A stretch of DNA of 64,000 nucleotides from Ceratodon purpureus (lineage: Eukaryota; Streptophyta; Bryopsida; Pseudoditrichales; Ditrichaceae). Position numbers and translations under genes: made by a program. The stretch is from NCBI GenBank assembly GCA_014871385.1, contig CM026426.1, forward strand, positions 106,782,396 through 106,846,395. Direction: 5' to 3'. The notes beneath the pieces are model-generated. The model did not search any database, was not told where the DNA came from, and saw only the letters and a list, made by a program, of their open reading frames with translations. Each line of letters opens with the position of its first letter. Positions within the stretch are counted from its first letter, which is position 1. This document shows positions 11,846-23,066 of this stretch, one piece after another.

Positions 11846-13549
11846 TCAATCCATGGCTCTAGGATTCAGTGGCCATATTCCCGTGCAAGCAAAGCCCTTT
11901 TGGATTTTATCTACTGTGAGTGCTTTCTTTAACCCCAGGGACACCCACTCCGCGAGATCTTCCTTGCTTGCTCCTTTTCCCTTGTTGTTCACTGTCCACC
12001 GGTCTCTACAGGCTCTAAATGCCACTTTGAATGGTTTGAAAATGCTAACATCTAGTGGCTGTAGTCTGTGACTCGTATGGCTAGGCAATGTGATTATATC
12101 AAGCCCCTCAGCCTTTGCTTTTTGCACTACTTCTAACGTGACATGTGACCCATGGCCATCAAGTACTAACAGGTGCCTGTTTTCTTGTAATAGTCCATAC
12201 CTTGTTCTCACCATTGTAATGAAGTGCGTGATCCAGGCTGAAAATAGGAAAGCCGTCATCCACGCATTCGGCTGCATCGCCATACAAGCCTTAGGTTCAC
12301 ATCTGATGATGTAGTTTCGCTGTTTCCTCTTTCCTTTGAATATGTAGAAGTTTGGAATGGAAGCGTCTGCTGCATTGACACATGACAGAACAGTGAGATG
12401 CTCTCTACTGTCAGGTATTGTTGCATGAACGGATCTAGTGCCACGCCGCGCGAATACAAGCGTCCCACCGCCATTCTTGCCGGCCTGCGCACCAGATTCA
12501 TCTGCATTCCAGATCTGTGAAGGTGAGTATCCTTGGCAATCATACACTTTCTGCAAGTTTGCATAGAAAGATGCTACGCTGACTTGATTCAGCCCCCTTG
12601 CCCGCCCCTCCTCTAACCCTTGTGGGCACCGCAGAGTGAGCTCCGGATGCCGCAGTCGGAACCAGCGCAGCCAACCTTGGCCGGGTATACCTTCTTTGAA
12701 TGGTGTCCAGCGCTCCTGCGTAATCTCCGCAACCTTGCTCCGAAGCTCTATCACTGACACCGGATGTGCATGTGCCTGCATGTCAAGCATCCATTGCACC
12801 AAGGTACTTTCCTCTTCCCCACTCAAAACCCTTGGTCTCCCTTTCTTTCGCTGTGTTGTTCTACCCAAGTAGTGATCCCGAAGTGAGGAAGCTGGGATAT
12901 CGAAATCACGGGCCACAGTTTTTATTTTTCCTCCACTGTCAACGGCAGCAATCGCCGCCTTCAGCTGTGCGTTGCTCCATGTCCCTGTCCGCCTTCTCTT
13001 CCTTACGGTGGCTGCTTCCGAAGGCCGCACTTCTTCCCATGACACTGCTCTTGACTCTTGCCTTGAAGGTCTGATTCCGGCTTGTCTTCCCTGCTGCAGA
13101 TCGGACTGTCGCCCTACCCTCTGCTGTTGCAGAGCAGCTGCCACCCCTGTACCGTCCCTCCGCTGTTGCGAGCGCAGCATGCTAGCTGGTTCCCCCCGCC
13201 CTCCCACAGCGCTGCGTAACATGCCGCCTCTCGTGTCGTCGCTGGCCTCCCCCTGCCCTCGCGTCTCTGCCGCTTGTGAACAGCTCCGCCATCCGTCGAT
13301 GCCATCAAACTCCCCTTGCAGCGCTCTTGCTGCCACTGGTCTCTCCACAGCGAATCGAAACTCTTGACTCTCATTGAATCTTTCTGCAGTGTGAGCACTC
13401 TCATGAAAGCTCTGTGAACTTTGAGGATCAGTGTAAGGTGACCATACTCTACAATTTACATGTGCATATTGCTGTAACTCTGGTGTCCATGACTGTGGCT
13501 CATTCAAACTTCTCTCCATGTTTTCACTCTCCATGGCATTTGAGAACAT
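11846..13549 (-). CDS. pogo-like (DDE_1) transposase, left copy
   Basis: The transposase would bind the element ends and cut and paste it at TA sites. The ATG at 13,549 is the first methionine (MFSNAMESE), giving 567 codons. From the N-terminus there is a low-complexity lead, a psq-type helix-turn-helix (about residues 195-245, around NAQLKAAIAAV), a CENP-B/Tc5-type second DNA-binding region (about 250-320), then the DDE_1 core. The three acidic residues appear in NADESG, LVLDGHGSH and LQPLDVSIFKPFK, so the catalytic triad is intact. The frame ends GIWPLNPRAMD then TGA, and continues in frame into the neighbouring acidic reading frame. It is identical in protein to the right-arm copy, which indicates very recent duplication. 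Confidence 0.92.
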   Translation of the reverse strand: MFSNAMESENMERSLNEPQSWTPELQQYAHVNCRVWSPYTDPQSSQSFHESAHTAERFNESQEFRFAVERPVAARALQGEFDGIDGWRSCSQAAETRGQGEASDDTRGGMLRSAVGGRGEPASMLRSQQRRDGTGVAAALQQQRVGRQSDLQQGRQAGIRPSRQESRAVSWEEVRPSEAATVRKRRRTGTWSNAQLKAAIAAVDSGGKIKTVARDFDIPASSLRDHYLGRTTQRKKGRPRVLSGEEESTLVQWMLDMQAHAHPVSVIELRSKVAEITQERWTPFKEGIPGQGWLRWFRLRHPELTLRCPQGLEEGRARGLNQVSVASFYANLQKVYDCQGYSPSQIWNADESGAQAGKNGGGTLVFARRGTRSVHATIPDSREHLTVLSCVNAADASIPNFYIFKGKRKQRNYIIRCEPKACMAMQPNAWMTAFLFSAWITHFITMVRTRYGLLQENRHLLVLDGHGSHVTLEVVQKAKAEGLDIITLPSHTSHRLQPLDVSIFKPFKVAFRACRDRWTVNNKGKGASKEDLAEWVSLGLKKALTVDKIQKGFACTGIWPLNPRAMD

Positions 13550-14501
13550 CTTGACGTTGCAAGGGAAGCAAATATCCAAAACACACTCAAAACTTAAGGG
13601 AAATGGAAGATTGAAGCTGCTAGTGATGATGAAAAGCTTGACTTAAACCTCAACATTTGTGTTTGTGATTTGCTAATACCTTATACCAACACAGCCGCCC
13701 TTTTTAGCCACCACGCAACCCTCATATTTATAAAAGTTGATTTACCTTAAACTGCCGTCACAAACCCCATAACTAACTTTATGAGAACTAAAACCCATGT
13801 CAGAATGTATCCTTAAACCATTCATTAATCCCTTAATTTGCCATGCAAATCACTCTTAACCAACCGCTCAACCACCTTTCAATACTAGTGCATTCAAACA
13901 CTTGACACTTTTCACCGTCACATCCAATACCCATTTCCAACCAATTCGCACTAAATGACATTGCAATAGTCACCCATTACTGTTCCTTTTTCATAGCATT
14001 CAGGTATGGGACCGAAAAGGTCAGCATTGGGTGCAATTATAGGTCACGCCCATGGGGAAAGGGACGCTTATGGGTGTTGCTACCTTACTAAAATGGTGAC
14101 AGTTTTATTTTTCATGCGACGTCAAATTATAAGGTCTCCATGATTGCGTAAGTGCAAGCATCCATACCTGGCGGGCTCGTTGGATGGTGCACCTGGAGAG
14201 CAGTGATGGTCGATCTCCTAGCTGCAGATACCCTAATGCTGAGAGCCTTCATGCCAGGTTTTGCAGACCAGGAGGAGTTTTTTTCTACTTTCCCCGTCAT
14301 TGCACATGATTCCAAGTTGTAGATTTCCCAACCCTAATGGATCTATCTCGCTATGTGACCGGATCATCTTAATTTTCCCTAACATGTAGTACGTCATTTG
14401 AGACCTCCAACTCTCTTTGTGACTCTGCCGACTCTAATTCACCGCCGTCCAGTCTAGTTTATCACTCACCCGCCATCTCTCTCAGCCCTCGAGGTCACAA
14501 C

Positions 14502-15737
14502 ATGGACTCTCTACACTCCAGTGGATCCGGCCTCTTTCCAGCACGAACAGTCCAAGACAGTGACCTCGGCCGAGGATTAGACGACTAGTACACAGATGCA
14601 CAGGTATGTATGAAAGCTTTCGCCGTTGCCATTTGTTGCATTGAATTTTGTAAGAATTGTACTGAACGTTGCGTGCTCTACAGTTTCGTTCTCTTCATGC
14701 ACATTTTAGGGTATTCAGAGTTAAGACACATCCCTTTTGTGTATGGCACACTAGGACTTCAGAATCCGTGCATGTCGGGCTTCGACCCATGGAATCCTGC
14801 AATTGTTAGTGCTAAGAATATTATTGATTTCCAATTTTAGGCAGCAGCAGACTTGTATAAAGGACGTAAATTTGACGGCAATTTCACAAACGACTTGGAT
14901 CGGAATGACTTCCCTCCGAGCAACACAGATACCTATCATGCAGACATCTCTTATTATGGCAAACCATCGTCGTCTCCGTAGTACAAGGTTGGAGAGGGGT
15001 CTCGTCCGTTGGAATGCAGTCTTTCCGTAACAGTATCATCATGTGATGATAGGCGAGGCAATTCTAGTGCTGGGCGTGACCGAGTGCCTACGGCAAATCG
15101 TGGGCTCCCAATTATACACGGCAGTGGCTAAATTCGGATGGCAGAGATGGATACGAGACCCCTGACCATGCAAGAAATATGGCGGACATCACACGAGGAG
15201 CAAGCAAAACGTAGGAGACTACTGAGGGACTACACTAAGCCTTACCTAAGTGAAATGGCAAGTGCTCATGCGGAGAGGAGGCCCCCTGTCATTCATGTAC
15301 CCACAACGACGACCGATAAGCCCATCGGTCTGAGAAGTGCATGGCATAGGCAAGTGCAGCTCATAGAGAAACAGAGCATGGATCAGTTTGTCAGAAGCTA
15401 CACAGGGATAAAGGGCGCTTGGTGGAAGGCTGTTGACAAGATATATGTTGCTTTAGATGAAATCTTCACATATGATTATCCTTTATGCGCTAGGTACCTG
15501 TCTAAGTATATGAAGGGGGCTATAAAGAATGTTAGGTTGGAATGGAAAGAATTTTTTTTTGCAAATTTAGGTGAGCAACATGACAAATGCCCCGATGAGG
15601 CATTTGGCACATTGCGGAAATATTGGATGTCCGTTGCAAGTAAGCAAAAAGCTGAAAATATAATAACACAAAGGGCTCTTGGACCTCAGAAGTTAAATAG
15701 CTTAGGGAGTGAAGGCCCCACTTCAACAAGTCCATAG
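14502..15737 (+). pseudogene. Unrecognised loop gene, exons 1-2, with in-frame stops
   Basis: Exon 1 starts at ATG 14,502 (MDSLHSSGSG) and ends at a CAG|GTATGT donor at 14,603 in phase 0, with one TAG just before the end. Exon 2 begins after TTTTAG at 14,841 and stays in one frame to 15,737, with an internal TAG and, just before ATG 15,138, a TAA. The best-preserved part (about 15,340-15,700) has a Trp/Tyr-rich helical block with KYMKGAIKNVRLEWKEFFF and a CPDEAFGTLRKYW segment. This recalls the region preceding catalysis in plant En/Spm-type transposon proteins, but the match is by eye only. It is best described as a decayed transposon-like gene of unknown family. Confidence 0.5.
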
Positions 15738-16142
15738 TATCATCACGTAACGGTGTGCAATCCTTTGCATTTTTTGTTAATTGGACATGCCATTTTTGGA
15801 TTTCTTTTGCCTGTTTCCGCATCAATTGCTCCCTTGTAAGCGCATTTCTGTTTGCTTATGATAAATCGACTCCATTACTACAGATTGGTTCTATCCGAAG
15901 CACATCGTCTCTACCCTCTGAAAGCACCGGCATGGTTCAGTGTCACGAGTTGATATTTAAATCACGTGACTTGTGAACTAGTCACAGGGCCCTAGTTCAC
16001 AAGTCACATGGTCATTTTTCCTCTTGCACTGTGCAAATTTTCAATACAATTATTTTTATTCGTGAGTTCAAAATTTTTTATTCCTGAATGTAAAGTACAT
16101 GATTAACTTGTGATCTCCAACATTTCCTCACACCTTAGTATC

Positions 16143-16808
16143 ATGGATGTGTCGCAGCGGCAGCACACTTCGGACTACACCAAACCATCCGTAGGCAGAG
16201 TTCCAGCAAATGCAGACCAGAATCGCATCCGGAACGGTAATCTCACTCAAATTGCGCAGCTTGAAACCCGAGTTGGAGACATCGCCTCCAAGTTGTCCCA
16301 CAACTTCGCAATGGTGGAGGAAGTTCTCCACACACAAAGGGATTTTAAAGAAATTCTTTTGCGATTGGTGAACTCCAACACCTGCCCAATACCGGCCACG
16401 GCCTGCGAAACACTTGAGGAGGCTCAGCCTCGTTCCGAAGAGGTATGTACCAAATCTCTTCCTACCAGAAATGCCTCGATTTCTAATGACACAGCAACTC
16501 CGGCATTACATGGAACATCAGCCCAACCGTCCTAGATGAGCTCTGACACGGTGTTGTTGACCCCAAACACGAGAAATACCTTACGACCACAAAGAGTTGG
16601 GAGAGCGGAAATGGTAGCTATATCGACGGACGTGCACTACGGCAAACTACGGATTCTGGGAGCGAGTCCATTGTCCTCGTGGGGGTGGCACCCCCGGGAG
16701 CGAGGGCTTCCAATGTTCAAGGAGAGAGGGGACCAATCACGTGTGTCGTTGTGTCCTGGTTTGAGGGGTTTGGCTCCCAGGAGTCGAGAGCAACTTCAAG
16801 TTCAATAG
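16143..16808 (+). pseudogene. Loop gene, probable later exon with coiled-coil segment
   Basis: An acceptor (CACCTTAG) at 16,138 is followed by ATG 16,143 (MDVSQRQHTSDYTKPS). The frame runs to TAG at 16,533 and continues open to 16,808. A heptad-like stretch (about residues 35-80, IAQLETRVGDIASKL) suggests a short coiled coil. The phrase DYTKP also occurs in the upstream exon, which weakly links the two. Two copies of a CTCCCGGGAG-type palindromic motif lie at 16,687-16,706 and 16,771-16,790. I do not recognise a domain. Confidence 0.4.
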
Positions 16809-17946
16809 TTTTTACCTTGGCATGATGCCGTGGCAGCACCATGTGCTCTCTCAGGTGATTTACCTCGTCGTGTCTGTAACGAATGCTCTCTGTAAGCTGG
16901 AATGCTTCCTCCCTAGGGTTTAGGATTTCTTCCTTTCTCTGCAGCGGAATGACATTCGTTCTACGGATGGTTTAGGTGTGAATCCTTCACTGCTGCCATT
17001 TTAGAAGTTGTTTTAGAAGGACGCATGTGGCGATAAGGGGTTTATCATAATTTGCTTAATGCATTGCGCGATGCTTAGGGCGCGTGTTAGGGTTTTGCTT
17101 GCCATTTGCAGCAGGTGCTGCCGGCCTTGAAGTAGGCGAAGCAGGAGCAATCATTTGCTGGTCGGACAGCGCCTTCTACCTGATCATTTGTAAGTTCTAA
17201 TTGATCATTTGCTGGCCGATCATTTGCTTCACACCCAGTGGGAGCGTTTTGTCGATAGTGTGATTATTGAGATGGCCTTCACGTCGAGGTGGATTCTGTG
17301 GTAGCTAGGGCTTTAATTCAGCAATTGATGTTGGCGGTAGGTGGATGCAGAGAAGTGTTAACGTCTGTGCTTACGGGCGTTCGTTTCCGAGATCAATGAG
17401 CTAAACGATACGGACAGGAGAATCACGTTTGTTGTTGACACAATTGGCGTGTTGGAAACAGGTGGTCTGCCATCGTCTGGAATGTCACCAGGTGCAGGGC
17501 CTCCCAAGGGTCACCTTTCAACCAACGCAGGAGCTGTCGAAGCGAAGGTGAGTCTTCTGCCCACGATTTTGCTTTCTTAGTGTTTACTCGCATCCTTGTC
17601 GTGAACCATTCGATCAGGAAGGGTTTGTTCAGGATATGTCGATGGTATTTTGACTGCAAGCTGCACAATTATGTGTATGCACAGCCTCCGAGGATGGGCA
17701 TGGGCCCGTCTGGATTGTCCCCGATCTACCATAGTGCACCTCAAATGCAGGTATGGTTCACAATTTCATTGCTGACTGGTTCACAATTTATGTGTTGGAT
17801 TATGTTATTTTTAATTTCTGATTCATGTTCGGCAAATGGTTTTATTTAACCAGTTTATTGTTTCAAGGATGATAAACATATGAAGCACTTGAAAGTTGTT
17901 GCCTTCAAGTAAGTATCGCTGGAAACCCACCGCAAACTTACTATAG

Positions 17947-18232
17947 GTGAAGGTGGCGACTTCTAGTTCCAATCAGCAGCCAAAGACAAAAGAGGAAAGA
18001 AAAGTGACCTACTTGTCTTGGGATGGTTTAATTGGTCGACAATACAAACTTGATAAATTGACTGGTTCAATAAAACCATTTGCTTCACCACAAGTGGCAA
18101 GACGACGAGAACCAGTGAAGGGAGAGAAGTCACTTCCAACTCCCACTTGTCCTCACAACAGTAAAACTACACAATCCAAGAACCATAGATTACAGACGAG
18201 AGACCACCACTTGGCAAAGCTGGATAAGTAAC
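17947..18232 (+). pseudogene. Loop gene, possible 3' exon
   Basis: After a run of non-coding sequence (16,809-17,946, with several GATCATTTGC repeats near 17,150-17,230), a frame follows the acceptor-like CTATAG at 17,946 and reads through a basic, Ser/Thr/Pro-rich stretch to TAA at 18,229. It has nuclear-protein composition but no recognisable motif. It may belong to the gene starting at 14,502. A further CTCCCGGGAG palindrome lies just downstream at 18,312-18,334. Confidence 0.3.
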
Positions 18233-20101
18233 GGAGCTACGTGGTAAAACTCAGAACAGGTAAAATAATTCAGATTCCGCAGTTATCGTGACGAAGGGGG
18301 TGACCTGGGGAGGCCACTCCCGGGAGCAAGAGCCCCAGCTCCCCGTCCAACCCCCAGGTGCTGGAGTTTGGTGTAGTGGTGTCAGACCACTCCATCACAA
18401 ACGGGTCCGTCAACGAGAGCGTTGGACAACCCGACTGTGGCGCACCGGACTCACATTTTGCGATGGGGACATCTGACTCAGGCGCACACGGTGGTATACA
18501 GCCACCTCAAGGCCCACCTCCTACCCTCTAAGATCCCCATGGCAACCCCGTCTCCATTCAGACGATGGCAATCAGTGGGCAAAACTCTTCCCAATACACG
18601 GACGTCGGGCCAACACGTAAAGACTTGAAATTTCCTCCCCGTGGAGGTTTCGACACAATCGCTGTAAACAAACTTTGCTACATATCTCACCCGGATATGG
18701 GGGACGACGCCGTTGCAGAAGGACGAATAGGGGAGTCGCGGAAGGCAAAAGGCACAGAAGCTGGGAAATTTGTGTCAACAAGGAGAGCAGATGATTCAAT
18801 TTCACAAAATAATGGTTCCAAATGTCTGGCTCCTCCATCTAGAAGAACGACAACCATTCCAATTTCTGGAGGACGCTCTTATTAAAAACACAGGCTCGAA
18901 TGTGATTATCAAGTGGGACGCAAAGTCCGTTCACATAAAAACATTTTGAATGGTGTTGTGTCCTGGAACATGCGTTAATTATCCTCCGAGGTATGATACC
19001 TAGTTTCATTCCAGCACGCTAGTGAGTCGAATGTAAGCTCCGACTTCCATGGTTTGTTGTTATACTTCTGTAGTGGTTGCCAACTTGCCATACATGTTAC
19101 ACAACTTTCTATGGCTAAATAAACAATGTCGATCGCTCGAAACCACTGTTGTGTCCTTCCTGTCATTGTCGACACCATATGTGCAATGTAGTAGCTTGTT
19201 CAAACGCCTGCACTGATAGCATTCTGTCCAGAATCGTTTCATTTCGGCATATTCAATTGCATCTACCTTGTAGCAATCTCTGGACTCTCGGTGAACTCTA
19301 AGGTCGCAGGTGGAATCATACAGACACAAAAATTGCCCTTGCATCGCAATTTGTGCGCTTAATTCGAACAATTATATTCTAAACCGCATATCCGGGTATG
19401 CCATTCAGTCGCCGGGTTTCTACTTCATTGACCGGGCGGTTGACATATGACGCAAATCCCAGATATCAATCTCATTAACAGATCAGGACGTCTATGGCGG
19501 TCCTCAACTAAACAACCCCACGTCATCAACTACAATTGATATACCCATCGGACCTAAATTGGACCATGTTTCCTCACACAAGTATTGACCGGATATGTTG
19601 TCGCGGGTATCTTCCTATGGAGCGGGTGTCAATTCACATGCCATCGACGATGAACACTCTCAGCATCAGAGGACGGATGGTAAGATTCACCCCATATGCG
19701 AAGAAGTTACCCAACTCGTTTTACCAATTCGACGTCTGAGTGGGCCCCCGGTTCAGCACCCGCGCCTACGCCATCCCAGGCCTACACCTTGTAGAAGCAT
19801 GTCCGATTTGACTGCGATTACGCTGAGCCGATCAGAAACCAGGCATGGTCACCACCCTCTGAACAGGTCACAATGCCAGTCATAATTTGGGTCAAAAATG
19901 CCCGACACCCTCCACTAGTGAGATCAGTGGCAATTTGTACCTAATCAATGTAATTCTAACGTGCCACAGTCGCATAATTCAGATGTCAGGGATGTGGATG
20001 CTAACTCTGGTAGCAAATCGACAATAATCAAAGACGACTTCATGAAGCGGAATATTTGAAGGGAAAAAAAAAAAGGCTGAAGAAGAATCTCTAAGAAGAC
20101 A
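18233..20101. other. Loop remainder, no supported gene
   Basis: Short frames occur on both strands (for example a Cys-rich minus-strand frame at 19,060-19,371), but none shows a domain, consistent splice sites or a partner frame. A short A-run (20,066-20,077) precedes the right arm. Confidence 0.6.
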
Positions 20102-20639
20102 TAAGGTAGCAACACCCATAAGCGTCCCTTTCCCCATGGGCGTGACCTATAATTGCACCCAATGCTGACCTTTTCGGTCCCATACCTGAATGCTATGAAA
20201 AAGGAACAGTAATGGGTGACTATTGCAATGTCATTTAGTGCGAATTGGTTGGAAATGGGTGTTGGATGTGATGGTGAAAAGTGTCAAGTGTTTGAATGCA
20301 CTAGTATTGAAAGGTGGTTGAGCGGTTGGTTAAGAGTGATTTGCATGGCAAATTAAGGGATTAATGAATGGTTTAAGGATACATTCTGACATGGGTTTTA
20401 GTTCTCATAAAGTTAGTTATGGGGTTTGTGACGGCAGTTTAAGGTAAATCAACTTTTATAAATATGAGGGTTGCGTGGTGGCTAAAAAGGGCGGCTGTGT
20501 TGGTATAAGGTATTAGCAAATCACAAACACAAATGTTGAGGTTTAAGTCAAGCTTTTCATCATCACTAGCAGCTTCAATCTTCCATTTCCCTTAAGTTTT
20601 GAGTGTGTTTTGGATATTTGCTTCCCTTGCAACGTCAAG

Positions 20640-22343
20640 ATGTTCTCAAATGCCATGGAGAGTGAAAACATGGAGAGAAGTTTGAATGAGCCACAGTCAT
20701 GGACACCAGAGTTACAGCAATATGCACATGTAAATTGTAGAGTATGGTCACCTTACACTGATCCTCAAAGTTCACAGAGCTTTCATGAGAGTGCTCACAC
20801 TGCAGAAAGATTCAATGAGAGTCAAGAGTTTCGATTCGCTGTGGAGAGACCAGTGGCAGCAAGAGCGCTGCAAGGGGAGTTTGATGGCATCGACGGATGG
20901 CGGAGCTGTTCACAAGCGGCAGAGACGCGAGGGCAGGGGGAGGCCAGCGACGACACGAGAGGCGGCATGTTACGCAGCGCTGTGGGAGGGCGGGGGGAAC
21001 CAGCTAGCATGCTGCGCTCGCAACAGCGGAGGGACGGTACAGGGGTGGCAGCTGCTCTGCAACAGCAGAGGGTAGGGCGACAGTCCGATCTGCAGCAGGG
21101 AAGACAAGCCGGAATCAGACCTTCAAGGCAAGAGTCAAGAGCAGTGTCATGGGAAGAAGTGCGGCCTTCGGAAGCAGCCACCGTAAGGAAGAGAAGGCGG
21201 ACAGGGACATGGAGCAACGCACAGCTGAAGGCGGCGATTGCTGCCGTTGACAGTGGAGGAAAAATAAAAACTGTGGCCCGTGATTTCGATATCCCAGCTT
21301 CCTCACTTCGGGATCACTACTTGGGTAGAACAACACAGCGAAAGAAAGGGAGACCAAGGGTTTTGAGTGGGGAAGAGGAAAGTACCTTGGTGCAATGGAT
21401 GCTTGACATGCAGGCACATGCACATCCGGTGTCAGTGATAGAGCTTCGGAGCAAGGTTGCGGAGATTACGCAGGAGCGCTGGACACCATTCAAAGAAGGT
21501 ATACCCGGCCAAGGTTGGCTGCGCTGGTTCCGACTGCGGCATCCGGAGCTCACTCTGCGGTGCCCACAAGGGTTAGAGGAGGGGCGGGCAAGGGGGCTGA
21601 ATCAAGTCAGCGTAGCATCTTTCTATGCAAACTTGCAGAAAGTGTATGATTGCCAAGGATACTCACCTTCACAGATCTGGAATGCAGATGAATCTGGTGC
21701 GCAGGCCGGCAAGAATGGCGGTGGGACGCTTGTATTCGCGCGGCGTGGCACTAGATCCGTTCATGCAACAATACCTGACAGTAGAGAGCATCTCACTGTT
21801 CTGTCATGTGTCAATGCAGCAGACGCTTCCATTCCAAACTTCTACATATTCAAAGGAAAGAGGAAACAGCGAAACTACATCATCAGATGTGAACCTAAGG
21901 CTTGTATGGCGATGCAGCCGAATGCGTGGATGACGGCTTTCCTATTTTCAGCCTGGATCACGCACTTCATTACAATGGTGAGAACAAGGTATGGACTATT
22001 ACAAGAAAACAGGCACCTGTTAGTACTTGATGGCCATGGGTCACATGTCACGTTAGAAGTAGTGCAAAAAGCAAAGGCTGAGGGGCTTGATATAATCACA
22101 TTGCCTAGCCATACGAGTCACAGACTACAGCCACTAGATGTTAGCATTTTCAAACCATTCAAAGTGGCATTTAGAGCCTGTAGAGACCGGTGGACAGTGA
22201 ACAACAAGGGAAAAGGAGCAAGCAAGGAAGATCTCGCGGAGTGGGTGTCCCTGGGGTTAAAGAAAGCACTCACAGTAGATAAAATCCAAAAGGGCTTTGC
22301 TTGCACGGGAATATGGCCACTGAATCCTAGAGCCATGGATTGA
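20640..22343 (+). CDS. pogo-like (DDE_1) transposase, right copy
   Basis: The protein is identical to that at 11,846-13,549. The first ATG is 20,640; a longer frame begins at a TTG at 20,610, which I do not use. Catalytic aspartates lie near 21,687 (NADESG), 22,028 (DGHGSH) and 22,136 (QPLD). Both copies share the TGA that separates this frame from the acidic C-terminal frame, so that stop pre-dates the duplication. An intact DDD core and uninterrupted frame make this one of the few potentially functional mobile genes in the window. Confidence 0.92.
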   Translation: MFSNAMESENMERSLNEPQSWTPELQQYAHVNCRVWSPYTDPQSSQSFHESAHTAERFNESQEFRFAVERPVAARALQGEFDGIDGWRSCSQAAETRGQGEASDDTRGGMLRSAVGGRGEPASMLRSQQRRDGTGVAAALQQQRVGRQSDLQQGRQAGIRPSRQESRAVSWEEVRPSEAATVRKRRRTGTWSNAQLKAAIAAVDSGGKIKTVARDFDIPASSLRDHYLGRTTQRKKGRPRVLSGEEESTLVQWMLDMQAHAHPVSVIELRSKVAEITQERWTPFKEGIPGQGWLRWFRLRHPELTLRCPQGLEEGRARGLNQVSVASFYANLQKVYDCQGYSPSQIWNADESGAQAGKNGGGTLVFARRGTRSVHATIPDSREHLTVLSCVNAADASIPNFYIFKGKRKQRNYIIRCEPKACMAMQPNAWMTAFLFSAWITHFITMVRTRYGLLQENRHLLVLDGHGSHVTLEVVQKAKAEGLDIITLPSHTSHRLQPLDVSIFKPFKVAFRACRDRWTVNNKGKGASKEDLAEWVSLGLKKALTVDKIQKGFACTGIWPLNPRAMD

Positions 22344-22346
22344 CAC

Positions 22347-23066
22347 ATGGCCCCGAGTGAGTGTTTCGTAGTGCCAGAGGAACACGATGAAGCACAGGAC
22401 GAAGAAGCACAGGACGATGAAGAACAGGACGATGAGGGTGATGATCAATCGGACCACGAGTTTGAGGACACGAACCTGGACAGGGCGGCTCCATCGAATT
22501 TTGATGATGAGTGCGTGCCAGAGACGCAGCCCGTTCCTCAAGCAGCGCCGCAGTTCTTCGTTGAAGAAGACCCGATGGAGCTCCTTGACGTCGACTGCGA
22601 GGCAGCAGTGAACTCCGACGAAGAGGAGGCGCCGCCGCTGCCGCCCAACTTTTTTGAGCTCCCGCAGCTGGTGCGCTCAGTGAGGAGAGCGCGACGCGAT
22701 GGCGAACCACTAATTGACTACTCGAAGTCCATAATAATGACCTCAGAGGAATACATATCTACGATGGCGGCAAAAGCTGCGAGGAAGGAAGCCGTCGCTA
22801 ATGAACGTGAGGAGCGGAAGAAGCTTGCGGAGCAAAAGAAACTGCAACGAGAACAGGAGAGAGCGCAAAAAGAAGCTGCCAGGGTTTTGCGCAGGGTGCA
22901 TGCAGATCGAAAGCGAGCGGAGAAGGAGCGCGAGAAGGCTCGCAAGGACAGCGAGCGATCCCGAAAGCGGAGGGAGGCCGAAGCGAGAAGACAGGCATCG
23001 ACGGGCTCGACGCGCGTGGTTATTGCTGCTCAGGCGCAGTCCGAATGCTTGGACGCGGGAACGTGA
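22347..23066 (+). CDS. Acidic/coiled-coil reading frame of the pogo-like element, right copy
   Basis: It has the same 239-codon frame as 11,123-11,842, starting four bases after the transposase stop and in the same frame. The N-terminus is acidic and the C-terminus a basic helix. One difference from the left copy is ATT (Ile) for ATG (Met) near the C-terminus, the mismatch at left-arm 11,165. Its function is unknown: it could be a transposase tail or a separate accessory protein. Confidence 0.65.
   Translation: MAPSECFVVPEEHDEAQDEEAQDDEEQDDEGDDQSDHEFEDTNLDRAAPSNFDDECVPETQPVPQAAPQFFVEEDPMELLDVDCEAAVNSDEEEAPPLPPNFFELPQLVRSVRRARRDGEPLIDYSKSIIMTSEEYISTMAAKAARKEAVANEREERKKLAEQKKLQREQERAQKEAARVLRRVHADRKRAEKEREKARKDSERSRKRREAEARRQASTGSTRVVIAAQAQSECLDAGT

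Larger units (their letters stand above)
10582..14085 (-). mobile_element. pogo/Tigger-like DNA transposon, left copy (3.5 kb)
   Basis: The element is bounded by perfect inverted repeats beginning AGGTAGCAACACCCATAAGC (25 bp in all) and flanked on both sides by TA (10,580-81 and 14,086-87), the target duplication typical of the Tc1/mariner/pogo superfamily. It encodes on the minus strand a DDE_1 transposase and, in the same frame after one TGA, a second acidic/coiled-coil reading frame. The non-coding 5' end (13,550-14,085) is AT-rich; the 3' end (10,582-11,122) has no gene. Confidence 0.93.
8822..14087. repeat. Left arm of a giant inverted repeat (5,266 bp)
   Basis: Every landmark in this arm pairs with its reverse complement in 20,102-25,367 at coordinates summing to 34,189, so the arms contain no net indel. 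I saw four mismatches by eye, at 10,377 (A versus T), 11,165 (C versus A), 13,917 (G versus A) and 13,928 (T versus C), written in left-arm orientation. The outer boundary lies in the gypsy RNase H region. The inner boundary is exactly the TA dinucleotide beside the pogo-like terminal repeat. Because the gypsy element continues intact outward past 8,822, this arm is the likely original. Confidence 0.95.
14088..20101. other. Unique loop between the palindrome arms
   Basis: This 6,014-bp stretch is not repeated in the window. It starts and ends exactly at pogo-like terminal repeats in opposite orientation. It holds remnants of one plus-strand multi-exon gene (14,502 to about 18,230). The part from 18,233 to 20,101 shows only short open frames on both strands with no recognisable domain. 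Confidence 0.85.

Noticed and set aside
19060..19371. Cys-rich minus-strand frame in the loop
   Set aside because: The cysteine spacing matches no finger I know, no splice partners were found, and no homologous frame exists elsewhere in the window.
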